A stretch of 8,734 nt of DNA from DSWT01 sp035415725 (GCA_035415725.1 DAOOGN010000123.1:1-8734), one strand, 5' to 3'. Positions 1 to 6,365 are shown, counted from the first letter of the stretch. A program made the numbers and translations. The notes: generated from the sequence alone by a model not told the origin.

Positions 1-702
1 GCCGGCGCGGTCGAAGGCGTTGAGGCCGCCGTGCAGCGTGCCCACCCACAGCGTTTGCCCTGAGCCTGTCGAAGGGTCTCCGGCGCGGTCCGCGTAGAGG
101 GAGAGCACGTCATTGTCGCTGAGACTGGTCGGGTCGGCCGGGTCGTGCCGGTACTGGCGCGCCTGAGCGGTCGCCGGATCGTAGCGGAACAACCCGGAGC
201 CAAGCGTGCCGACCCACAGGATGCCATCAGCATCTTCGTAGAGTGCGCCGATGGATTCGGGCGGGAGGGCGGTGTGATGGTGGAAGCGTTCGCCGACGCC
301 GCTGAAACTATCCAGCCCGCCGACGGTGCCCACCCACAGCGTGCCGGCGCGGTCCTCGTAGAGCACGTTGACGGTGTTATTGACGAGCGAGGCGGGGTCC
401 GAACGTCGATGGCGGAAGACGGTGAAGGTGTAGCCGTCATAGCGGTTCAGTCCATCCTGCGTGCCGAACCAGAGGAAGCCCTGACGGTCCTGCAAGATGG
501 TATAGACGATGTTGTGGGAGAGGCCGTCTTCGGTCGTCAGGTGGACGAACCTCGGTGCGGTCGTTTGGGCGTACGCCGATACGGTGAACAGGCCAAGTGC
601 AAGGACAATCAGGCTCAAGCCGATGGAAGGCCACGCGAGCACCCATCGCGGCCTTCTTTGGTCCCTTAGCTGTGTCTCTCTGTCTTCCCTTTTTCCTATC
701 AC
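1..702 (-). CDS. Reg_prop beta-propeller protein (N-terminal part, cut at window edge)
   Basis: The reading frame runs on the minus strand without a stop from 702 to base 1 and continues past the window. It starts with a charged stretch and then a hydrophobic segment (IGLSLIVLALGLFTVSAYA), a likely signal peptide or anchor. A classic two-component-regulator propeller follows: a GLSHN motif, then FLWFGTQDGLNRYDGYTF, and repeats of the type DRAGTLWVGT and DADGILWVGT. Such propellers usually form the periplasmic or extracellular sensor half of hybrid histidine kinases or GGDEF proteins; the output domain lies outside the window. The start is uncertain. GTG at 702 has a weak AGGTGG four bases upstream. 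GTG at 642 has AGAAGG nine bases upstream but leaves a signal peptide without positive charges. A stop (TGA, 720-718) bounds the frame. Eight extra residues (DPSTGSGQ) interrupt one repeat, from a 24-bp insertion at 55-78. Confidence 0.85.
   Translation of the reverse strand, partial: MIGKREDRETQLRDQRRPRWVLAWPSIGLSLIVLALGLFTVSAYAQTTAPRFVHLTTEDGLSHNIVYTILQDRQGFLWFGTQDGLNRYDGYTFTVFRHRRSDPASLVNNTVNVLYEDRAGTLWVGTVGGLDSFSGVGERFHHHTALPPESIGALYEDADGILWVGTLGSGLFRYDPATAQARQYRHDPADPTSLSDNDVLSLYADRAGDPSTGSGQTLWVGTLHGGLNAFDRAG
55..78. repeat. Short palindromic repeat inserted in frame in the propeller gene
   Basis: The 24 bp separate DRAG from TLWVG in a propeller blade whose sister blade reads DRAGTLWVG without interruption, so this is a clean 8-codon insertion. 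Its core, CCCTGAGCCTGTCGAAGGG at 58-76, has complementary ends (CCCT with AGGG). It shares CCTGAGC-N4-CGAAGG with another insertion at 8006-8024. Similar short sequences are, from memory, widely scattered in environmental genomes. Confidence 0.7.
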
Positions 703-733
703 CGGGCCACCTGGTAGTCACATCCATAGATCA

Positions 734-842
734 GGACTTACGCCAATGAAGGGTGGGGCGGGGGCGTTTCATAGGCCTAGCAGGTTTGCCAAACCTGCCA
801 GGCCTGTTGCGATGACAAAAAACCCTAGTTTTGCGTCAGTCC
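734..842. mobile_element. MITE-like element, about 109 bp
   Basis: The left end reads GGACTTACGCCAAT (734-747). The right end, read on the minus strand, is GGACTGACGCAAAA (842-829). They match at 11 of 14 positions in inverted orientation. The inside holds a 33-bp near-perfect palindrome (773-805) and no plausible gene. GGACTTACGC-like ends resemble terminal repeats of some insertion sequences, but no target-site duplication is obvious. The element sits between the dehydrogenase gene's end and the propeller gene's start, so it may carry or disturb the latter's promoter. Confidence 0.4.
773..805. repeat. 33-bp palindrome
   Basis: AGGCCT(A)GCAGGTTTG meets its reverse complement CAAACCTGC(C)AGGCCT with a single mismatch and almost no loop. 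No T-run follows on either strand, so it is not a canonical intrinsic terminator. It behaves like an intergenic palindromic repeat lying inside the MITE-like element. Confidence 0.75.
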
Positions 843-930
843 CATCGATGACTCCTTGCGCTATTTTTTTTGTGGTTGGAACATCCTGGTCCTACGCGGC
901 ACAAATAGTTCCTCAGTGAACGCTAGAACC

Positions 931-971
931 GCGGATCTGGCGATCCGCTCCACGCGGCGATCCGCTTCGCG
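931..971. repeat. Paired GATCCGC hairpins after the dehydrogenase gene
   Basis: GCGGATC (931-937) pairs with GATCCGC (942-948) across a 4-base loop. A second related segment with GATCCGC, bounded by CGCG, follows at 953-971. They lie 37-77 bases past the dehydrogenase stop codon and could slow or end its transcript, but there is no T-tract on the minus strand, so termination is a guess. Confidence 0.4.
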
Positions 972-1007
972 CATGGCTAACGGGGGTGAAATTTCTGCTA
1001 CGATGGA

Positions 1008-2588
1008 CTAGACAATGTCTTTCTGTGTCCATACGCCGTCGATCAGCCGCCACATGGCACCAGTGGGATTTTTATCCTGCAACTCCGGCGGCAGGCGGTG
1101 TGGGCGGACGTTGTCGTAGCTATGCAGCGCGCCGAAGCGCAACAGTGCAGCGGGGACGCCGACGGCGGTGAAGCCGGGATGACCCGTTGCGGGATAGGGT
1201 CCACCGTGGTTCATTGCCGGGCTGACGGTGACGCCGGTGGGCATCTTGTCGTTCAGCAGTCGCCCTACTTTGGTGCGCAGAAGCGGCGCGATTTGAGCGT
1301 ACAGCGCATCATCGTTGCCGCCGGTATGGGTGTACAGACAGCCGGTGAGGTTGCCTTCCAATGCCTGGGTAATGGCTTGCATTTGGGCGATATCCCTGGC
1401 AAAAACGATGAGGGATACGACGCCGAACGCTTCGATTTGCAGTTCGTGTGGATGCTGGAGGAAGTCATCACCGGAGATACGCAGGAGCGTGTTGGCGTAG
1501 CGATAACTCGGCCCCTCGACCTCGTACCCGCCGGTCACAAGCTGTGCACCGTTGGCCTGTAATCTCTCTACGGCATGGGCGATGGTGCGCACGCCGCTTT
1601 CGCCCAACAGCACGCCGGGCGGGGCCTGGAAGTGTTCCCGCATTGTGTCGAAGAAGGCTTCACTGCTCGCATTGTGCAGGACGACGACAAAGCCGGGTTT
1701 GGTGCAGAATTGCCCCACCCCCATCGAGCACGAGGCGTACAACTCCGCGGCGATGGCCTCCCCACGCTCCTCCAGCGCGCCAGGCAAGATGAAAATTGGG
1801 TTGATGCTGGACATCTCCAGGTAAATCGGCTTGCCGGCTTTGTCCGCTGCTTCTTTGAGGCGGAGTCCCGCCTGGCGACTGCCCGTAAAGCCCGTCGCTC
1901 CGATCAGCGGGTGGCTCACCAGTCGGAAGCCGACATCCGGCCGGGTGCGGTAGAGCAACTGCACCAGCGCGCCGGGCATACCGGTCGCCTGGATGGCCTC
2001 GCAGGCGGCCTCGGCAAAGAGCTGCGTTGTGCCGGGATGTCCGGTGTTGGCTTTGGCAATGACGGGGTTGCCTGCCGCGATGGCCGCCACGAAGTCTCCG
2101 CCTGAGGCCGAACCGAAGGCGAACGGGAAGTTGTTCGGGCCGAAGACGACCACAGGCCCGCCCAGTGGCCCGTACATCGAGCGGAGGCCGCGCTGCGTGT
2201 CGATAGTCGCCAGACACCAGGAACGCTCGCGGGCGACGGCAGCAGCCTGGCGGAGTTGGTCTGTCGTGCGCGGCAGTTCCACATCGCGCAGGCGCGGGGA
2301 TGGAGGTAACGCGGTCTCGGTGTAGGCCAAATCGATCAGAGCGTTGGCTCGCGCTTCGATGACGTTGGCGTAAGTTTCGAGAAAGCGCGCGATCATATCC
2401 GGCGATAGGGTGCGTAAGGCGGTCGCTGCTTCATATCCCGCCTGGATCGCCACTTCGACTTCGGCTGCGCTCGACACGGGATAGGTATCCGGCAAGAGCG
2501 TCTTCGTCGAAGGGTTGACCGCCGCGAACTCACCTACCGCGTCCGACGCCCGCCATTCACCGTTGATCAAAACTGGTTGCAGTGACAT
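1008..2588 (-). CDS. Alpha-ketoglutarate semialdehyde dehydrogenase (2,5-dioxovalerate dehydrogenase, NAD(P)+-dependent aldehyde dehydrogenase)
   Basis: A 526-residue cytoplasmic aldehyde dehydrogenase of the KGSADH branch. It would oxidise 2-oxoglutarate semialdehyde to 2-oxoglutarate, the last step of oxidative pentose or hexarate degradation. The hallmarks are in order: FGPNNFP with the oxyanion-hole Asn153, VIAKANTGHPG (Lys179), GFTGSR at 233-238, the general-base Glu258 in LEMSSINP, the nucleophile Cys295 in GQFCTKPG, and Glu386 in IEAFG. The EMSSINP and QFCTKPG contexts and the length of about 525 residues are typical of KGSADH rather than of general aldehyde dehydrogenases. ATG at 2588 is preceded by AAGGAG with 7-base spacing. 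It lies 92 bases after the dehydratase gene on the same strand, whose product feeds it. The cofactor (NAD+ or NADP+) cannot be told from the sequence. The stop is TAG. Confidence 0.93.
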   Translation of the reverse strand: MSLQPVLINGEWRASDAVGEFAAVNPSTKTLLPDTYPVSSAAEVEVAIQAGYEAATALRTLSPDMIARFLETYANVIEARANALIDLAYTETALPPSPRLRDVELPRTTDQLRQAAAVARERSWCLATIDTQRGLRSMYGPLGGPVVVFGPNNFPFAFGSASGGDFVAAIAAGNPVIAKANTGHPGTTQLFAEAACEAIQATGMPGALVQLLYRTRPDVGFRLVSHPLIGATGFTGSRQAGLRLKEAADKAGKPIYLEMSSINPIFILPGALEERGEAIAAELYASCSMGVGQFCTKPGFVVVLHNASSEAFFDTMREHFQAPPGVLLGESGVRTIAHAVERLQANGAQLVTGGYEVEGPSYRYANTLLRISGDDFLQHPHELQIEAFGVVSLIVFARDIAQMQAITQALEGNLTGCLYTHTGGNDDALYAQIAPLLRTKVGRLLNDKMPTGVTVSPAMNHGGPYPATGHPGFTAVGVPAALLRFGALHSYDNVRPHRLPPELQDKNPTGAMWRLIDGVWTQKDIV

Positions 2589-2595
2589 TGTTTTT

Positions 2596-2601
2596 CTCCT
2601 T
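2596..2601 (-). promoter_or_regulatory. Ribosome binding site of the dehydrogenase gene
   Basis: AAGGAG on the minus strand lies 7 bases before the ATG at 2588. It fixes this start. Confidence 0.8.
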
Positions 2602-2680
2602 ATGTTTTTTATCTATTCAGGCTTTCGAGAAGTTATCTTTGATTGGACTCATTTTGTATCGCACCCTGGCAACTCGAAAC

Positions 2681-3493
2681 TTATTCCACGGGATTTTGTA
2701 GTATCAGCTCATTCACGTAGATTGTGACCGTGTCGCCCGGCAACAGGGTGAAGTCAGGTGGCGGCACGAGGCATGTACCGGTCATCAGAAAGACGCCGTG
2801 GGGGAAGTCAAGTTCGCGGTACAGGTAGGCCACCAGTTCCTCGTAAGTGCGCTTCATCTGCGCAGTGTCGGTCTCGCCTGCGTAGACGGTCTTGCCGCGG
2901 CGGGCAATGGTCATGCGGATGGGAACCTCGCGAAATATGTCGGGAGCGGCAAGGTGGATAGCCGGGCCAAGCGCGCACGAGCCGTTGTAGACCTTAGCTT
3001 GCGGCAAGTAGAGAGGGTTCTCACCCTCGATGCTGCGCGACGAGACGTCGTTCCCGGCGCAATAACCGACAATCTCCCCGTGACAGTTAATCACCAGTGT
3101 GAGTTCTGGTTCTGGCACGTTCCAGGGGCTGTCGGAGCGCACGTGAATCGCACTGCCGGGCGCAACGACGCGCCAGCCGGCCGCCTTGAAAAACAGTTCC
3201 GGGCGTTCGGCGACATAGACGCGCGTGTAGATGTCGCCGGTCTGTGACTCAGCTTCGCGGGCATCACGACTGCGCCGGTAGGTGACGCCGGCGGCCCAGA
3301 CTTCCTGCGCCGGTTCGATGGGAGCGAGCCGATCGCCGCCGGCTGCATCCGCGGTGGACAGCGTTGGCAGGAAGGGAGTGGCCGCCGCGGAGGACAGTTC
3401 CAGAAGCCGACTCAGGGAAAATTCCGGCTGTAGCCATGTGCCGTCCAGTGCCCAGCGTGGGCCATGCGGGGTTGTATGTCGAGTTAGATTCAT
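2681..3493 (-). CDS. 2-keto-3-deoxy-pentonate (D-arabinonate/D-xylonate type) dehydratase, FAH superfamily
   Basis: A 270-residue member of the fumarylacetoacetate hydrolase superfamily. It matches the 2-dehydro-3-deoxy-D-arabinonate dehydratase group (EC 4.2.1.141), which converts 2-keto-3-deoxy-pentonate to 2-oxoglutarate semialdehyde. Visible motifs are EVWAAGVTYRRSRDAREAES (64-83), RPELFFKA (97-104), the metal-ligand signature VPEPEL (Glu128, Glu130), and GNDVSSRSIEGENPLYLPQA with Asp149. From memory, the Sulfolobus enzyme has its Mg2+ ligands at the same relative spacing (two Glu and an Asp 19 residues later). ATG at 3493 has AAGGAG 8 bases upstream. It is the first gene of a pair with the semialdehyde dehydrogenase, which strongly supports a Weimberg-type role. 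Stereochemistry (xylose- or arabinose-derived substrate) cannot be decided here. The sugar dehydrogenase and sugar-acid dehydratase are not in the window. Confidence 0.9.
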   Translation of the reverse strand: MNLTRHTTPHGPRWALDGTWLQPEFSLSRLLELSSAAATPFLPTLSTADAAGGDRLAPIEPAQEVWAAGVTYRRSRDAREAESQTGDIYTRVYVAERPELFFKAAGWRVVAPGSAIHVRSDSPWNVPEPELTLVINCHGEIVGYCAGNDVSSRSIEGENPLYLPQAKVYNGSCALGPAIHLAAPDIFREVPIRMTIARRGKTVYAGETDTAQMKRTYEELVAYLYRELDFPHGVFLMTGTCLVPPPDFTLLPGDTVTIYVNELILQNPVE

Positions 3494-3501
3494 GGCAATA
3501 T

Positions 3502-3507
3502 CTCCTT
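3502..3507 (-). promoter_or_regulatory. Ribosome binding site of the dehydratase gene
   Basis: AAGGAG on the minus strand lies 8 bases before the ATG at 3493. A GATCGATC palindrome lies just upstream (3511-3518); whether it is an operator is unknown. Confidence 0.8.
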
Positions 3508-3541
3508 GAGATCGATCAGGTCTAATAAATCGCTCGTGATT

Positions 3542-3602
3542 GGCCCCATTCTCCCTGCTTCTCCGCTTGCGAGGAGGAGATCATTGCCTGAGGGGAGGGG
3601 CC
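3542..3602. repeat. Long imperfect inverted repeat upstream of the pentonate operon
   Basis: GGCCCC (3542-3547) pairs with GGGGCC (3597-3602), and inner CTCC/GGAG blocks also pair, giving a long imperfect stem between the SH3-protein gene's end (3623) and the dehydratase start (3493). It has no T-tract. It may serve as terminator of the SH3 gene or as leader structure of the operon; the sequence does not decide. Confidence 0.4.
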
Positions 3603-3622
3603 GAAATGTCAACATTTGAACG

Positions 3623-4096
3623 TTACGGGATGACAACCAGGTAGTTTGCAGCCCCCCAGCCCTCCCGTTGGGAATGGGCTTCGTCGCGCAAGAGCCACCA
3701 CGTTAAGTCGTCGGCGACCGTCGGCCCGTCGATGACGAGGAAGACTTCACCTTCCGCAGCAATATCCAGGCGTTCTGTCGTGGTACCCGGCGTGGCGCGC
3801 AGACTCAACCCCGCCGCACCTGTTCCGCTGACGCGCACCCGCACGCCAACGCCGATTTCGGTGGGCGAGAGAGGCAGGGTGGGCGAAGGGGTGGGTGTCG
3901 GGAATGGCGTCGGGGTTGGCGTCGGCGTCGGCGTAGCCGTCCAAACGATTGCGGTGGGACGCGGTCCTGGCGGGATAGCTGTCGGCCTGGAAAACAACCA
4001 TAAACCGGTCACGATGACCAGCAAGATGCCGCCGATCAACAGAGTCAGGCATCCCCATTGCCACAAGTTCGCGCGCTGGACGTTGTTGGTTGTCAC
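3623..4096 (-). CDS. Membrane-anchored protein with TP-rich linker and SH3-like domain
   Basis: A 157-residue protein of unknown exact role. It has a short cytoplasmic N-terminus, one membrane helix (about 16-35, CLTLLIGGILLVIVTGLWLF), an extracytoplasmic linker of TPTPTP and SPT repeats (about 52-78), and a C-terminal region (80-157) that looks like a bacterial SH3 domain: LSLRATPG near its start and a closing EGWGAANYLVVIP. Such proteins are commonly thought to bind peptidoglycan or peptides at the cell surface; this one has no enzymatic part. The start codon is GTG (4096-4094). No Shine-Dalgarno sequence precedes it; instead a TATAAT box ends seven bases before it, suggesting leaderless translation. 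It is not obviously linked to either neighbour. Confidence 0.8.
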   Translation of the reverse strand: MTTNNVQRANLWQWGCLTLLIGGILLVIVTGLWLFSRPTAIPPGPRPTAIVWTATPTPTPTPTPFPTPTPSPTLPLSPTEIGVGVRVRVSGTGAAGLSLRATPGTTTERLDIAAEGEVFLVIDGPTVADDLTWWLLRDEAHSQREGWGAANYLVVIP

Positions 4097-4102
4097 GCGG
4101 AT

Positions 4103-4130
4103 ATTATACTCTGGGTGGAGGAAGGCACAA
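4103..4130 (-). promoter_or_regulatory. Sigma70-type promoter of the SH3-protein gene (leaderless)
   Basis: On the minus strand TTGTGC (4130-4125) and TATAAT (4108-4103) are separated by 16 bases. Transcription would begin near 4097-4096, which is the first base of the GTG start codon. Confidence 0.6.
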
Positions 4131-4157
4131 TCGGCAGGTCAGGGCGCTCCTTTCAGA

Positions 4158-4173
4158 AGCGACTGAAGTCGCT
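4158..4173. repeat. Short palindromic repeat AGCGACT-GA-AGTCGCT
   Basis: A perfect 7-bp inverted repeat with a 2-base centre, between the SH3 gene promoter and the tRNA gene. The context (agaagcgactgaagtcgctc) is the kind of REP-like sequence found in many copies in some genomes; only one copy is in this window. Confidence 0.5.
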
Positions 4174-4270
4174 CCTACGACTGCCCTTTGTTGATAAGCG
4201 CTGGGGGGCAACCGGGAGCCTTGCCAGGAGCTTTCAACGGTGCTATCATCCACGTGTAGGGGGAGTAGGA

Positions 4271-4297
4271 CGAATTGCCAATTCGGTAACGCCGAAT
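4271..4297. repeat. Two overlapping, mutually exclusive hairpins
   Basis: CGAATTG (4271-4277) pairs with CAATTCG (4279-4285), while ATTCGG (4281-4286) pairs with CCGAAT (4292-4297). They share ATTCG, so only one can form. A CCCC-TC-GGGG hairpin follows at 4303-4312. These lie downstream of the tRNA gene in its transcription direction and may mark its 3' trailer or be another intergenic repeat. Confidence 0.4.
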
Positions 4298-4342
4298 GCT
4301 GCCCCCTCGGGGTGCCTGGCGTGCGTCGAAGATGAACTTCAG

Positions 4343-4415
4343 TACCCCTGCAAGGACTTGAACCTTGATAACAGGTTTAGGAAACCTGCGTTCTCTCCGA
4401 TTGAACTACAGGGGC
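4343..4415 (-). tRNA. tRNA-Arg (anticodon CCU)
   Basis: The minus strand folds into a full cloverleaf of 73 bases. The acceptor stem GCCCCTG pairs with CAGGGGT (one G-U pair at the first position). The D arm is GTTC/GAAC. The anticodon stem CAGGT/ACCTG has loop TTCCTAA, giving anticodon CCU, which reads AGG. The variable loop is short, and the T arm is CAAGG-TTCAAGT-CCTTG. The discriminator base is A and no CCA is encoded. It has its own strong promoter just upstream. Confidence 0.96.
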
Positions 4416-4424
4416 AACGGCGGC

Positions 4425-4452
4425 ATTATAACACGATTTGCCAACCGTTCAA
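4425..4452 (-). promoter_or_regulatory. Promoter of tRNA-Arg
   Basis: On the minus strand TTGAAC (4452-4447) is followed after 16 bases by TATAAT (4430-4425), with a TGn extended -10 (TGTTATAAT). Transcription would start about 3 bases before the mature tRNA 5' end, so the leader is very short. Confidence 0.75.
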
Positions 4453-4624
4453 TGGGCAGGGCAAAAGGTGTTGGGCGACCTATCCCCTGCGGCTCAATTC
4501 GTTTCCACCGCTGAGCACGCTGAGGACGCAGCGAAATAGCACAAGTCTCGGCGAACCCGGCGGTAAAAATCCCACGCTGTTGTGTTCAATATCATCCTGA
4601 CGAGTACAAAATCCTACTTATTTT

Positions 4625-4630
4625 GGAGGA
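4625..4630 (+). promoter_or_regulatory. Ribosome binding site of mtnA
   Basis: GGAGGA lies 6 bases before the ATG at 4637 and fixes the start. Confidence 0.85.
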
Positions 4631-4636
4631 ACCCGG

Positions 4637-5713
4637 ATGACGACGTATCATGCTATTGAATGGTTGGAAGAAGGCACGTTGCGTTTGATTGATCAACGCC
4701 GACTGCCGCATGAACTGGTTTATGTCGACTATACCGACTACCGCGACGTTGCCGTCGCCATCCGTGATATGGTCGTGCGCGGCGCGCCGGCCATCGGGAT
4801 CACGGCAGGCTATGGGATGGCGCTGGCGGCATATCACAGCCCGGCCGTCGATGCAGATACCCTCCGCGTCGACCTGCGCACTGCCGATGCGGTGCTCCGT
4901 GCGGCCCGCCCCACCGCCGTCAACCTTTTCTGGGCGCTGGACCGCGTGTTACGCCGCGTCTCTGACCCGGCGCTAGATACCGTTGTGGCCATCCGTGAGG
5001 CTGTGTTGGCGGAGGCGCACGCGATCTATGCCTTTGAAGCCGAGTCCAACTTCCGCATCGGGCAGAACGCGCTACCTTTGGTGCCGGATGAGGCGAAAAT
5101 CATCCATCACTGCAACACCGGCCCGTTGGCAACCGGCGAATATGGCACTGCGCTGCGGGTCATCACTGCCGCCCACGAGGCCGGAAAGCACGTGTATGCC
5201 TATGTGGACGAAACCCGTCCACGGCTGCAAGGCGCGCGTCTTACCGCCTGGGAACTGCAACAGTGGGGCGTGCCGTACACGATCATTGTCGATGGGGCCG
5301 CCGCGCATCTTATGCGCACGGTGGGCATCGACCTGTGCGTCGTTGGTTGCGACCGCATTGCCGCCAATGGCGACACGGCAAACAAAATCGGGACGTACAG
5401 CCTGGCACTGGCAGCCCAGGCCCACCACGTGCCGTTCTACGTCGTCGGCCCCACCAGCACCATTGACATGACGCTGGCTACCGGCGATGAGATTGCCATC
5501 GAACAGCGGTCTGCCGAGGAGGTCACGCGCTTCGAGACATGCCAGATCGCCCCCGTCGGTGCACCCGCGACCAATCCTGCTTTCGATGTGACGCCGGCGG
5601 CGTACATCACAGCGATCATCACCGAGCGGGGCGTGGTATATCCACCCTTTAAGGAGAATCTGGCCTGTCTTATGACGCCGGCATCCTCTGTTGTCCACTG
5701 CTTGAGCCGCTGA
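4637..5713 (+). CDS. mtnA: S-methyl-5-thioribose-1-phosphate isomerase
   Basis: A 358-residue cytoplasmic enzyme of the methionine salvage pathway (EC 5.3.1.23). It isomerises methylthioribose-1-phosphate to methylthioribulose-1-phosphate. Features of the eIF2B-like MtnA family are the phosphate- and sugar-binding RGAPAIG (48-54), the catalytic Cys159 in CNTGPLATGEYGTAL, the catalytic Asp239 in GCDRIAANGDTANKIGTY, and the C-terminal ERGVVYPPFKENL. These positions correspond closely to the Cys160/Asp240 pair of the Bacillus enzyme. ATG at 4637 has GGAGGA with 6-base spacing. No other salvage gene is adjacent and no SAM riboswitch was recognised upstream; the 4416-4636 gap otherwise holds only the tRNA promoter and a GCTGAGGACGCAGCG-like repeat. 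The tail after KENL is about 18 residues long, and its last codons resemble the adjoining repeat, so the native stop may have been altered. Confidence 0.96.
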   Translation: MTTYHAIEWLEEGTLRLIDQRRLPHELVYVDYTDYRDVAVAIRDMVVRGAPAIGITAGYGMALAAYHSPAVDADTLRVDLRTADAVLRAARPTAVNLFWALDRVLRRVSDPALDTVVAIREAVLAEAHAIYAFEAESNFRIGQNALPLVPDEAKIIHHCNTGPLATGEYGTALRVITAAHEAGKHVYAYVDETRPRLQGARLTAWELQQWGVPYTIIVDGAAAHLMRTVGIDLCVVGCDRIAANGDTANKIGTYSLALAAQAHHVPFYVVGPTSTIDMTLATGDEIAIEQRSAEEVTRFETCQIAPVGAPATNPAFDVTPAAYITAIITERGVVYPPFKENLACLMTPASSVVHCLSR

Positions 5714-6083
5714 AGCGAGCCGCGGGCTGAAGCGAGCCGCGGGCTGAAGCCCTGTGGCTCAACGCACGAAGCCCCCCGAGGGGGGCTGAGCGGCCGGCCC
5801 GCAGGGCCTGGTAAGTTCAGCCGACGGCTTTAGCCGCGGCTGAAGGATAGCGAGCCGCGGGCTGAAGCCCTGCGGCTCAATGCACGAAGCCCCCCCAGGG
5901 GGGCTGAGCGGCTAGCCTGTAGGGCCTGGTGGGTTCAGCCGACGGCTTTCGCCGCGGGCTGAAGGATAGCGAGCCGCGGGCTGAAGCCCTGCGGCTTAAC
6001 GTACGAAGCCCCCCCAGGGGGGCTGAGCGGCCGGCCCGCAGGGCCTGGTGGGTTTAGCCGACGGCTTTAGCCTCGGCTGAAGG
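5714..6083. repeat. Tandem array: three ~118-bp multi-hairpin units plus a partial leading unit
   Basis: Units are 5731-5848 (118 bp), 5849-5967 (119 bp) and 5968-6083 (116 bp). A 17-bp partial copy (5714-5730) begins directly after the mtnA stop. Each unit starts AGCGAGCCGCGGGCTGA and holds four inverted repeats in order: GAGCCGC...GCGGCTC, AGCCCCCC...GGGGGGCT, GGCCC...GGGCC, and TTCAGCCG...CGGCTGAA with a nested GGCT/AGCC. Stem changes between units often leave G-U pairs if read as plus-strand RNA. No reading frame is plausible here. The array could end mtnA transcription, but this is inference. The right end runs into an rhs fragment. Confidence 0.9.
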
Positions 6084-6346
6084 CGTTCCACCCCACGGAG
6101 GACAACGCAATTCTGCCGTTGCGCCAGTGGCGGCATTGTACGTTTTGGCGGTAGATCCCAGGTGATCGCCGAGCAGATAGTGCACCGTCCCCGGATTGCC
6201 CTGGCGCATCGCCACCCGCTGGCTGCCGGCGTAGTAATACTTGATCATCGTGCTCGTGCTGCTGGTCCACTCGCAGTGGTTGCCGGCGTAGCAGGTGGTC
6301 ACGCCGTTCAGCACGGATTTGACGCGGTTGTAGACGCTTTCACCTC
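6054..6346 (-). pseudogene. Truncated Rhs/YD-repeat core fragment
   Basis: On the minus strand an Rhs core begins at about 6346 with SVYNRVKSVLNGVTTCYAGN. It continues through the conserved YYYAGSQRVAMR, YLLGDHLGSTAKT and PWGGT motifs. An in-frame TGA lies just upstream (about 6355), and nothing initiates it clearly (GTG at 6314 is possible but has no convincing ribosome site). After WGGT the core should continue with an FTGQR / YDYGARYYDP region. Instead the last residues (PSAEAKAVG) are encoded by the tandem repeat array and end in a stop at 6054. It is therefore a relic, cut at its 3' end by the repeats and lacking its own toxin tip. The position after a candidate immunity gene fits a displaced rhs cassette. 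Confidence 0.8.
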
Positions 6347-6365
6347 AACTTATTCCAAATCACTT

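Noticed and set aside
145..669. A 174-codon plus-strand open frame at the left end
   Set aside because: It lies antisense to the propeller gene, whose minus-strand frame shows clear LWVGT repeats; it has no recognisable protein features.
437..727. A 96-codon minus-strand open frame over the propeller gene start
   Set aside because: It is in the wrong frame; the frame giving the signal peptide and GLSHN/LWFGT motifs is the real one.
829..858. AAGGAG followed by ATG and a 6-codon frame (MGLTQN) on the minus strand, suggesting a leader peptide
   Set aside because: Its codons are the inverted end of the MITE-like element and no regulated gene follows closely; probably chance.
1098..2325. Several plus-strand open frames
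   Set aside because: They are shadows of the aldehyde dehydrogenase gene on the opposite strand, a common effect of high GC content.
4416..4636. A SAM or other methionine-related riboswitch before mtnA
   Set aside because: No conserved riboswitch core was recognised; the segment holds the divergent tRNA promoter and a GCTGAGGACGCAGCG-like repeat.
5714..6083. CRISPR array
   Set aside because: Units of about 118 bp are nearly identical over their whole length, with no unique spacers and no cas genes.
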